A stretch of DNA of 64,000 nucleotides from an uncultured Ruminococcus sp. (lineage in GTDB: Bacteria > Bacillota > Clostridia > Oscillospirales > Ruminococcaceae): the NCBI GenBank assembly GCA_902787825.1, contig CADAHS010000016.1, positions 8,934 through 72,933 on the forward strand, in the 5' to 3' direction. The stretch's first letter is position 1, and the number at the start of each line of letters is the position of its first letter. This document shows positions 49,238-57,165 of this stretch, one piece after another. The notes below the pieces were generated by a model that worked only from the letters and a program-made list of their open reading frames with translations, was not told where the DNA came from and searched no databases. Position numbers and translations under genes: made by a program.

Positions 49238-50167
49238 TTGAAAACGCTTCTCTCAAAGATATTCAAGCCGCCTGTCAAAGTGGTGATCGTCACCGATCTG
49301 ATAGCAATACCTCTCACAGTTATTGCGCTTGTGTTTCTATCTTCCACAAACCCGATATCACTTATCGCATATCTGCTTTCGACATATGCACTTGTCATAA
49401 CCATTATCGGCTTAAAGCGTTTCTGCCGGCGTCTGAAGCAGCTTGTCAAGGGCGACGAGATCAGATCCATAGTCCGTTTCAGACAGCTGATGAACAGGCA
49501 TAAGCTGACCGCAATGTATCTGGACAGCAAGGATTTCAGAGCTGAGGTCTCGCTGTATTTCGGACTTGCTTTCAATCTGTTGTTTGCGACCTTTAAAGCA
49601 GCCAGCGGGATACACGATAGATCTGCCTGGCTCATCTCGATAGGATTTTACTATTTTGCCTTTGCAGCCGCAAGATTTATGCTCACACAAAACTACCGCA
49701 GGCAAAAGACAGATGAGCGCACGAACAATAAGCTGTATGAGTACCGAACCTACCGCAGATGCGGGATCATGATGATGCTGCTCAACCTGACGATAGGCGG
49801 AATGTCCGTGCAGATGATATGGCAAAACGAGGTGACAAGCTATTCAAAAGCAGCCATTATAATCTCCGCAGCTTACACATTTTATTGCTTTATCATCGGA
49901 ATAAAAAATGTGGTGTCCTTCCGCAAAAGCGACAATGCGATACTGCGGGCGACAAAGGATCTGACAATGAGCGGTGCTGTGATGTCAATGTTTTCATTGC
50001 AAAACTCAATGCTGCATACCTTCGGCGGCGATGATGATGTAAGGTTCAGACTGATAATGAACACCGTCACAGGCGGCTGCGTCCTTGTGATCGTCCTCGC
50101 CATCGCATCTTTTATGATAATAAACGGCACAAAAAAGATTCGACAGATCGAAAACAGATCACTGTAG
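49238..50167 (+). CDS. Multi-helix membrane protein, unknown function
   Basis: 309 residues with about seven hydrophobic segments (for example VIVTDLIAIPLTVIALVFL, IIISAAYTFYCFIIGI and VLVIVLAIASFMII). A basic cytoplasmic stretch near 65-100 precedes helix three. The start seems to be TTG at 49238 with GAGGG in front. It lies 13 bases after the first membrane gene and probably acts with it; drug or stress export is a guess from TetR control. Confidence 0.75.
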   Translation: MKTLLSKIFKPPVKVVIVTDLIAIPLTVIALVFLSSTNPISLIAYLLSTYALVITIIGLKRFCRRLKQLVKGDEIRSIVRFRQLMNRHKLTAMYLDSKDFRAEVSLYFGLAFNLLFATFKAASGIHDRSAWLISIGFYYFAFAAARFMLTQNYRRQKTDERTNNKLYEYRTYRRCGIMMMLLNLTIGGMSVQMIWQNEVTSYSKAAIIISAAYTFYCFIIGIKNVVSFRKSDNAILRATKDLTMSGAVMSMFSLQNSMLHTFGGDDDVRFRLIMNTVTGGCVLVIVLAIASFMIINGTKKIRQIENRSL

Positions 50168-50182
50168 ATCTTTACAAAAACC

Positions 50183-50210
50183 CACCCTGCCCGACTGATC
50201 GGACAGGGTG
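50183..50210 (+). terminator. Terminator of the membrane-protein pair
   Basis: Stem CACCCTG...CAGGGTG with inner CCGA/CGGA pairs, T-rich after; it belongs to the recurring CCCTG-type terminators of this region. Confidence 0.75.
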
Positions 50211-50239
50211 TTGTCGTTGGGTATATGAGATTCAAGCCG

Positions 50240-51133
50240 TCAGCTTTTTGCTGTCTGCTTTTCAAGATAGGTCAGGATATGTGACATTGCATCTTCAAAG
50301 GGCTGATCGAAAAATTCGTGTCCGCCGTTTTTGATAACATAATACTCACAGTCGGGAATTATCTTTTTGGCATTCTCAGACCAGGACATAGGAACAGTGC
50401 TGTCCTTGTCGCCGTGCATAAGCAGCATATGTCCCTTGTAGGAAGAAAGCAGCCGGTCAAAATCAACCTTCCACAGATCCGTTATGTAGTTTTTGCCCAC
50501 ATGGATCCAGCCGCCGAAAAGGCTGACATCTTCGGGGATATCGCTTTCTGTTTTGTACCCATCACTTCCGCTGTCGACCTTTGCAGACAGAGCCGGGTAC
50601 ATAAGGATCATTCCGGCTATCTCGTCCTGATGATCGCTGCCAACAACGGTTGTAACAAGTCCGCCCATGCTGCCGCCGAGAAGCACGATCCTGTCATGAT
50701 CAACAAAGTCCCACGACTTTGCTGCCTTGAGTACCGCCTCAAGATCGGAAGCCTCTGTCAGTATGGACATTTCCTTATTGCTCACGTCGCTTTTGTTTCC
50801 CCCGACGGTGCCGCCGCAGAAATCAAATACATACGCAGCATATCCCGATCCCGCAAGCCGTTTGGCATACCGCTCACCTGATGTATGATCGTTGCCGAGT
50901 TCATGTGAAAAGATAACAAGCGGCACCTTCCCACCCGTGTCCAGAATATAGGCTTCGCCGTATATTTTGAAGGCGCCGTTTTGCACCCATATTTCCTGTG
51001 TTTTGTATGTGTGCATGGCTGATTCTCCTTCCCCCTGCGAAGATCCGCTGTTGCTGCTGTCCGAACTGCCGCACGATGGAAAAATACATAGTATCAAGCA
51101 CAATGACAGCGCATAGGTCAAAATCTTTTTCAT
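50240..51133 (-). CDS. Alpha/beta-hydrolase lipoprotein
   Basis: 297 residues. The signal peptide with lipobox IFPSC and a Ser-rich linker anchor it on the outer face. The hydrolase fold shows VPLVIFSHELGNDHTSG (oxyanion region), LLGGSMGG with the nucleophile Ser, HMLLMHGDKDSTVPMSW with the Asp, and IKNGGHEFFDQPFEDAMSH with the His. Relatives are esterases or acyl-peptide-type hydrolases; the substrate is unknown. Its promoter region lies before the BREX operon terminator. Confidence 0.86.
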   Translation of the reverse strand: MKKILTYALSLCLILCIFPSCGSSDSSNSGSSQGEGESAMHTYKTQEIWVQNGAFKIYGEAYILDTGGKVPLVIFSHELGNDHTSGERYAKRLAGSGYAAYVFDFCGGTVGGNKSDVSNKEMSILTEASDLEAVLKAAKSWDFVDHDRIVLLGGSMGGLVTTVVGSDHQDEIAGMILMYPALSAKVDSGSDGYKTESDIPEDVSLFGGWIHVGKNYITDLWKVDFDRLLSSYKGHMLLMHGDKDSTVPMSWSENAKKIIPDCEYYVIKNGGHEFFDQPFEDAMSHILTYLEKQTAKS

Positions 51134-51224
51134 AACGTTCCCCCTTGATGCTTTTCATTCTCATAGTAACATAGTACCGCCCCATTGTCAAGCGGACAAA
51201 CTCATCATGTGAGATATCAAAAAA

Positions 51225-51244
51225 CAGCCGGGTTCCCCCGACTG
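51225..51244 (-). terminator. Terminator of the extended BREX operon
   Basis: Minus-strand stem CAGTCGGG/CCCGGCTG with a four-base loop and TTTTTT after it, the first terminator after a gene run of more than 12 kb. Confidence 0.8.
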
Positions 51245-51257
51245 CTTTTAATGTATG

Positions 51258-51353
51258 CTACTTTTTCTTTCCGAAGAAGATATCAAGCACGGTATCGCAA
51301 AATGCTTTGACCAGCAGAAAACCGATAACTATTACGAGTATTCCTTTGAGCAT
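51258..51353 (-). CDS. 31-residue membrane peptide at the end of the BREX operon
   Basis: An ATG at 51353 follows a near-ideal TAAGGAGGT site by eight bases. The product is MLKGILVIVIGFLLVK, then AFCDTVLDIFFGKKK: one hydrophobic helix with a basic end. It lies between the last LRR gene (36 bases) and the terminator. Single-helix peptides of this size can act as membrane toxins or as subunits; neither is shown. Confidence 0.6.
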   Translation of the reverse strand: MLKGILVIVIGFLLVKAFCDTVLDIFFGKKK

Positions 51354-51389
51354 AGATGATACCTCCTTATCAGCATCCATATCCATCCG

Positions 51390-52610
51390 TTATTTTTTCA
51401 GCGTTAGTATCTTGACTCTTCTTGAATCCTTCTTATACAACTGATCGCCTTTCAGTTCCAGATACGGATTATCAGCAAGGACAAGCTTTGAGACGTTATT
51501 GCATCGCAAAAACACACTCGTTCCTATTTTGCGCAAAGTACTTGGCAGCTTTAGTTCTGTGATCTTTTCACAATCCTGAAATGCTTGATCACATATTGTT
51601 GTAACCCCCTCAGGTATAGTCAACGATGTGATCTTTGCGCCCAAGAACGATCGACCCGCAATTACAGTAACACCTTCCGGAATAACAAGATCACCCGTGA
51701 CAGGTTGAGATGAACACAAAAGAGTTTTACCAAGCGCAACAAAGTCGGACTTCTTTTTCATATCTTCTATCAACTTGGTTCCGGCAAAAGAATCTGCATA
51801 GACAAATGGTATATCGCAGTTTATATTGACATTTTTAAGCATTTTACATCCACTGAATGCCGATGAATCAATGCGTACTACCGAATCAGGAATATCAACA
51901 GAACGCAGTTTTGCACATCCGGAGAATGCCGTTTCTCCAATCACCTCAAGCCCTTGTGGAAGATCTATGCTTTCAAGCTTTTCACATCCGAAGAAAGCAC
52001 AATCAGAAATTGATGTTACTCCTTCAGGTATGTCTATATGTGTTAAACTCTTACACTTATTGAATGATGAATAACCAATCCTCTTTAATCCCTTTGGGAG
52101 TTCTATAGATACGACCTTGGGTGTTTCTCTGCGTTCCATATCATAAAAAGCATTGTCTGCAATACAAGTAATATGTTCAGGTACTTTGAAAACAACTTCT
52201 TCTCTTTTATATACATTCCCAATGGTCGAGCCATACATAGGCAGTTTTACCTCTATCAAAGCCGAATCTATTATGATAGTTCTACAGTAAAGAACATCCA
52301 CCTTATTATCCTGATAATCCTTATAAGCCTGTTTTCTCAGGTCTTCAATCAGTTTTGTTTCATCGAATGCATCTGTCCCGATTTTTTCTACACTTTTAGG
52401 TATATTAATCATCGTCAGCTTTTTGCATCCGCGAAAAGCTTTACCATCTATCTCCAGAAGGCCATCCGGCAGTGTAACAGATTTAATTCCAGCGCAGTAT
52501 TCAAATGCACCATAAGCTATTTTTATTACTCCATTCGGAACAACAACCGATGTTTCTCCGGGTGTTTTAATATACTTACGCAAAAGCCCGTTTTCAATTT
52601 CAAATCCCAT
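51390..52610 (-). CDS. LRR_5 (BspA-type) leucine-rich-repeat protein 2
   Basis: 406 residues without signal peptide or membrane helix, so cytoplasmic. Repeats of about 23 residues fit the BspA pattern (for example SLTHIDIPEGVTSISDCAFFGCEKLESIDLPQGL). The first 30 residues (MGFEIENGLLRKY...VVVPNGVIKIAYGAF) closely match the start of the neighbouring LRR protein, so they are paralogues. An unusual non-LRR insert near 95-150 breaks the repeat. It probably binds protein. It lies 29 bases after LRR protein 1. Confidence 0.88.
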   Translation of the reverse strand: MGFEIENGLLRKYIKTPGETSVVVPNGVIKIAYGAFEYCAGIKSVTLPDGLLEIDGKAFRGCKKLTMINIPKSVEKIGTDAFDETKLIEDLRKQAYKDYQDNKVDVLYCRTIIIDSALIEVKLPMYGSTIGNVYKREEVVFKVPEHITCIADNAFYDMERRETPKVVSIELPKGLKRIGYSSFNKCKSLTHIDIPEGVTSISDCAFFGCEKLESIDLPQGLEVIGETAFSGCAKLRSVDIPDSVVRIDSSAFSGCKMLKNVNINCDIPFVYADSFAGTKLIEDMKKKSDFVALGKTLLCSSQPVTGDLVIPEGVTVIAGRSFLGAKITSLTIPEGVTTICDQAFQDCEKITELKLPSTLRKIGTSVFLRCNNVSKLVLADNPYLELKGDQLYKKDSRRVKILTLKK

Positions 52611-52639
52611 AATATATCCCTCCCGTTATCTCGATCCAA

Positions 52640-54505
52640 TTATACAATTCCTTTTTCTTTAAGTGCTGTCAATGTGTCGATATAACCATCAGCTTTAAGC
52701 ATATTTACAATATCCGCCGATTTTTTTGACACATAATCTCTGATGACCTCGTCCATTCCCTTCAAGGCGAGCATCACAGCAACGGCAGGTTTGAGCTTTG
52801 CATTTTTGATAGTTCCGAACATCTCTCTGCATTTATCGATATCCGTTTCCTTTTGTATCATAAGTGCGGTTTTAGGTTCTTTGGTACACCATTTTGCCAC
52901 ATATGGAAGCTTTACTCTGAGTTTACCCTTTGTCAGAATAATATCACACTTGAGCGAATCTTTTGTATGTTTTAAGTTTATTCTTGTATCGGGATAATAA
53001 TCAAAACTCAGAGCCTTGCTCGGATCATCATCCATAAAGCTGCAATCGAGTGCCATTACGAGCGTTTTCAATGACGGATAGTCATAACCACCCCATACAT
53101 CACCGCTAATCAATGCATTGTCGGGTATCTTTTTTATAGTTTCGGAAAACTCAATATATTCGAGTTGCTTTGAAAAAGGTGATCTGCCAATTGATTCAAC
53201 ATTAGGAGGTATAACTACTCTTTTGATACCTGTAGAATCAAACGCACCTCCACCAATATCAGTAATGCTGTCGGGCAAATCTATATGATCAAGATTTTCA
53301 CATCGTGAAAATGCGGCATCGCCAATAATCTCAACACCTTCATGTATTATCACTTCTTCGGCTGTGCAGCATTTAAAAGCTCTAAATCCTATCTTCTTCA
53401 CACTGCCGGGTATGATTACTCTCTTGACATTTGTACCACCAAAGAAACTCTCCGGTATCTCTACGGTTCCATCAGGCATTTCCAGCGTGTCCCCTGTTGC
53501 ATTACAGCTGATCAATATCCCGTTCACAACAATCGGCAAATTCCCTTTTTCTATAAATTTTGTTCCTCTGAATGCATATTCTGAAATGGTTGTAATACTA
53601 TCAGGTATGAGAACATCCTTCAGGTTTGTACAGCCATCAAATGCTCTATCACCGATAATCTCCAGCCCTTCCGGCAGTTCTATTTTTTCGAGACTTGTAC
53701 AAGACTCAAAAGCATAACGATTTATTATTTTCAGACCTTTGGGGAGCACTATGCTTTTAAGACTCGAGCACTTAGCAAACGCACTCTGACCGATTTTCTT
53801 AACAGTTTCGGGAACATCAACTTCGGTAAGACTATCGCAGCATCCGAAAAGAGCACTGTCTATTTCGTCAATTTGACAATTCAGCACAACAGAACGAAGA
53901 CCTGTACAACCGGCAAAAGCACCTCCCAAAATCACCTTTACACTCCCGGGTATTATCAGTGAAGTAATATTTGTACAATTTCTGAATGCATCTGCTCCTA
54001 TTTCCACCACACTGTCGGGTATAGCTATTGAATCAAGGCTTGAACAGTTTTCAAAAGCACTGTAACCAATCTCCGTAACACTGTCAGGGATCGTCACAGT
54101 TCTCAAATTAGAACAATCCAAGAAAAGTGATGATGGTATTTCTGTGATCCCTTTTTCTATTCTGACCGATGTCAAACCGATACATCCTTTAAAGGCTGTC
54201 GCTCCTATCTTCTTTATGTTTCCTAAAATTGTTACCGAGGTCAAGTTTTTGCAATCTCCAAATGCTTCCTCACTTATTTCTGTCACACTCTCAGGTATTG
54301 TGACCGAGGTCAGGCTTGTACAGTTTGCAAAAGCACTACTGCCTATTTTTGTCACACCGTATGGTATCACAATCGAGGTCAGATCCGTACAGCGAGAGAA
54401 AGCATCCTCGCCTATTTCCGTCACACCATCGGGTACAACTACTTCGGTAACTCCATATTCCCATTCGTATTTTTTTAATGTTTGATTCTTTATCTCAAAT
54501 CCCAT
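52640..54505 (-). CDS. LRR_5 (BspA-type) leucine-rich-repeat protein 1 with C-terminal domain
   Basis: 621 residues, no signal peptide. About 20 LRR_5 repeats fill residues 20-480 (SLTSVTIPESVTEISEEAFGDCKNLTSVTI and similar). A separate C-terminal segment (about 490-621; ends ALKGMDEVIRDYVSKKSADIVNMLKADGYIDTLTALKEKG) is helical and may be the effector or docking part. In most bacteria such proteins are secreted; this one seems intracellular. The start is 14 bases after the AAA+ stop, with GAGGAGG. It is probably a recognition subunit working with the AAA+ protein, by inference only. Confidence 0.88.
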   Translation of the reverse strand: MGFEIKNQTLKKYEWEYGVTEVVVPDGVTEIGEDAFSRCTDLTSIVIPYGVTKIGSSAFANCTSLTSVTIPESVTEISEEAFGDCKNLTSVTILGNIKKIGATAFKGCIGLTSVRIEKGITEIPSSLFLDCSNLRTVTIPDSVTEIGYSAFENCSSLDSIAIPDSVVEIGADAFRNCTNITSLIIPGSVKVILGGAFAGCTGLRSVVLNCQIDEIDSALFGCCDSLTEVDVPETVKKIGQSAFAKCSSLKSIVLPKGLKIINRYAFESCTSLEKIELPEGLEIIGDRAFDGCTNLKDVLIPDSITTISEYAFRGTKFIEKGNLPIVVNGILISCNATGDTLEMPDGTVEIPESFFGGTNVKRVIIPGSVKKIGFRAFKCCTAEEVIIHEGVEIIGDAAFSRCENLDHIDLPDSITDIGGGAFDSTGIKRVVIPPNVESIGRSPFSKQLEYIEFSETIKKIPDNALISGDVWGGYDYPSLKTLVMALDCSFMDDDPSKALSFDYYPDTRINLKHTKDSLKCDIILTKGKLRVKLPYVAKWCTKEPKTALMIQKETDIDKCREMFGTIKNAKLKPAVAVMLALKGMDEVIRDYVSKKSADIVNMLKADGYIDTLTALKEKGIV

Positions 54506-54519
54506 TTTCCTACCTCCTC

Positions 54520-57165
54520 TTAAAATCCGATCTTCTTTGTCTGGTTCTTGGAAAGATCTATCTTTTCGTCGTTGATATAGTCCTGCACATCGCTGAGTAT
54601 AATGTCATTTCCTCCCTTGTCCTCGGTGCGCAGGTTCTGGTTCATTATAACCTGATCGAGTATATTTCTGACTGTTCGTGCGTTCGCAAAGTTGTCCTGC
54701 TTTCTGAAATGATCTGTAAGGTCAAGCACCAGCCTGAGTGCATCGTCCCTGATGACATAGCCCTTGCCTTCAAGCATTCTCACAGCTATCTCACCAAGCT
54801 CTTCACGGGTATAGTCCTCAAAATCCAGCGTGAACTGAATGCGTGATGCAAGTCCCGGGTTGGTACTTATCATCTCCGCCATTTCGTCTTTATAGCCTGC
54901 CATGATAACGCAGAACTTTCCACGTTTGTCTTCCATCTCTTTCAGCAGAACAGATATTGCCTCGTCGCCGTACTCTGCACTCTTGCTGTCATTTGTCAAT
55001 GCATACGCCTCATCAATAAACAGCACACCGCCCATAGCATCGTTGATTTTTTCAAGCGTCTTTGGTGCAGTAGAACCTACATACTTTCCGATAAGACCGT
55101 GTGCATCGGTCTCTGTCAGTTTTGCTTCGGGCAGAACACCTGCATCATACAAAAGCCGTGAAAGTATCCTGGCAACTTCTGTCTTGCCCGTTCCGGGGTT
55201 TCCGTAAAAGCACATGTGCATATTGAAATCTGCGCTGTCCTTGTTACGCTTTCCATAAGCCTTTATCTTTTTCACCATACGCTTGACAGCGTCAAGCCCG
55301 ACAAGAGCATCAAGTTCCTCATCAGCTGTGAGAATACGCCTGTTGACCTTATCGTTCGTCAGCGGCAAATTAATGCCAGAATCCTTTATGTACTTGTTGA
55401 CATCAACGATCTCGACGTGGCGTTCTTCAGAACCAATACAGCGCAGGCTGTTGTTCATAACTACCTGGTCGATTATATTTCTGATCTCTCTTGCGTTTGC
55501 AAAGTTGGGATCCTTTCGCCTGACATCAGTTATATCAAGCACCTTGTCCATAGCAGGATCACTGATGGAATATTTTCTGTTTCTGAACATCAGCTTTGCT
55601 ATCCTGCCAAGCTCCTCACGGGAGTAGTTGGGGAAATCAAGCTCGAACTGAATGCGGGAACGAAAACCCGGATTGGTTTTTATCATCTCGTTGAGCTTGT
55701 TCTTATAGCCTGCAAGGATAACGCAGAATTTGCCTCTGAAATCCTCCATCGCCTTTATAAGCGTGGCAACAGCCTCGTGACCGTAATCCTGTCCATTATC
55801 ATCAGGCACAAGCGAATACGCTTCGTCAATAAACAGCACACCGCCCATTGCAGCGGCTATGACCTCAAGAGTTTTCTGCGGCGTTTCGCCCATATATCTG
55901 CCAACAAGTCCGCTGCGGTCTGTTTCTATCACCTTGTCTGTCGGCAGCAAACCATTTTCGTGCAGTATTCCAGCAATAATGCGGGCGACCTCCGTCTTGC
56001 CAGTTCCCGGATTTCCGTAAAAGCACATATGCAGGTTGAAATTCTCATCATTTTTATTTGCGAGCGCATATGCCTTTATCTTCTGGATATTGTTTTTAAT
56101 AACATCAAGCCCGATAAGCTCGTTAAGCTTTCGCTCTGCCCTGCCTACAAACAGCTTGCCCTTGTAAAGCTTCATATACATTTTAGGATCCATTTCAAGC
56201 ATCTCGTTGTAGATATCAAAGAGCTTATCCTCGGATTCTTCTTTTAAGAAATCCTCACTGTCTGCAACCTCTCTTGCATCGGCAAATATGCTGTTCATGC
56301 ACTCGCTGATACGCTGCTCACACTCATCCTGCCCAAGCCATTTTTCACCGTTGAAAATATACTCCTTACTTGACCGCAGTATATCCGAGCTGATGATAAC
56401 ATTGACAGCACTCATTACCGCACCGAGCATTTCACCGATCTCTGCAGTGCCATCATCAAATATATCCACCATATACCTTTTTTCAAGTACTCGTTCAAGT
56501 TCCTGCCTGCATTTGGAATAAAGCTCGTCCCACTGCGGATCCTTGCCGAGTTTCATTATCTTCTTTGAGGCAAACGACTTCTCACCGAACAGATTGTTCT
56601 GCTTAATGAACTTCCACAGCTTTGCTATCACCTGTTTTTGCAGTTCAAAAAGCTCATCGGCTTTTCTTACACGTTCATCAAAAGGCGTCACTACATAGTG
56701 CATAACGACTTTCGGCAGCTCAATATCCTTTACTTCGTATCTCTTTCCAAGCACATCAAAAAAGGCATCAAGAGTAAGCTTGTTTTCGATCATATGATCC
56801 TCTGCTTTGTCAAGATCGGCAACAAAACTGTTTTCATAGCTTTTGTGTACATACTCGTTCAGCTGGTCACATGACCTGTTAAGACGGTCAATGAATACCT
56901 CTGTCTTTTCTGCATCGTGAACAAACCTGCTTATTTCGCTGTAGCTTGGGAAACGTGTCAATGCCTCTTTGAGACCACGGAATTCCAGCTCATTCATTTT
57001 AATCGGATCGGTAGAGTACGAATAAATATATCTTCTTATCTCCGAAATGATGAGATCTTTTCTGTCATACGGAGTCTTATACATTGTGAATCCGCAGATA
57101 CTGCAGCTGCAGGGCGTATCGCTCTGCTTTTCTTCACCGCAGGCTATGCACTTGTAAACGTCCAT
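54520..57165 (-). CDS. Double CbxX/CfxQ-type AAA+ ATPase with N-terminal zinc ribbon
   Basis: 881 residues. A zinc ribbon (C6-x2-C9, C21-x2-C24) starts it, then a helical region to about 340. Two complete AAA+ modules follow, each with FYGNPGTGKTEVARI (Walker A, near 385 and 655) and GGVLFIDEAYSL/AL (Walker B), and conserved PGFRSRIQF or PGLASRIQFTLDF sensor stretches. The pair resembles SpoVK/CbxX proteins, hexameric remodelling motors. The ATG at 57165 shares its A with the brxL stop TGA, so it is translationally coupled to BREX. A TTG at 57168 in frame is possible but less likely. Confidence 0.9.
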   Translation of the reverse strand: MDVYKCIACGEEKQSDTPCSCSICGFTMYKTPYDRKDLIISEIRRYIYSYSTDPIKMNELEFRGLKEALTRFPSYSEISRFVHDAEKTEVFIDRLNRSCDQLNEYVHKSYENSFVADLDKAEDHMIENKLTLDAFFDVLGKRYEVKDIELPKVVMHYVVTPFDERVRKADELFELQKQVIAKLWKFIKQNNLFGEKSFASKKIMKLGKDPQWDELYSKCRQELERVLEKRYMVDIFDDGTAEIGEMLGAVMSAVNVIISSDILRSSKEYIFNGEKWLGQDECEQRISECMNSIFADAREVADSEDFLKEESEDKLFDIYNEMLEMDPKMYMKLYKGKLFVGRAERKLNELIGLDVIKNNIQKIKAYALANKNDENFNLHMCFYGNPGTGKTEVARIIAGILHENGLLPTDKVIETDRSGLVGRYMGETPQKTLEVIAAAMGGVLFIDEAYSLVPDDNGQDYGHEAVATLIKAMEDFRGKFCVILAGYKNKLNEMIKTNPGFRSRIQFELDFPNYSREELGRIAKLMFRNRKYSISDPAMDKVLDITDVRRKDPNFANAREIRNIIDQVVMNNSLRCIGSEERHVEIVDVNKYIKDSGINLPLTNDKVNRRILTADEELDALVGLDAVKRMVKKIKAYGKRNKDSADFNMHMCFYGNPGTGKTEVARILSRLLYDAGVLPEAKLTETDAHGLIGKYVGSTAPKTLEKINDAMGGVLFIDEAYALTNDSKSAEYGDEAISVLLKEMEDKRGKFCVIMAGYKDEMAEMISTNPGLASRIQFTLDFEDYTREELGEIAVRMLEGKGYVIRDDALRLVLDLTDHFRKQDNFANARTVRNILDQVIMNQNLRTEDKGGNDIILSDVQDYINDEKIDLSKNQTKKIGF

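Noticed and set aside
52640-54505. LRR proteins as secreted adhesins
   Set aside because: Neither has a signal peptide, wall anchor or membrane helix, and both sit in an operon of cytoplasmic proteins.
55216-56247. Long plus-strand frame of 343 residues opposite the AAA+ gene
   Set aside because: It lies opposite two intact Walker motifs and has no ribosome site or promoter; the length comes from codon bias of the opposite strand.
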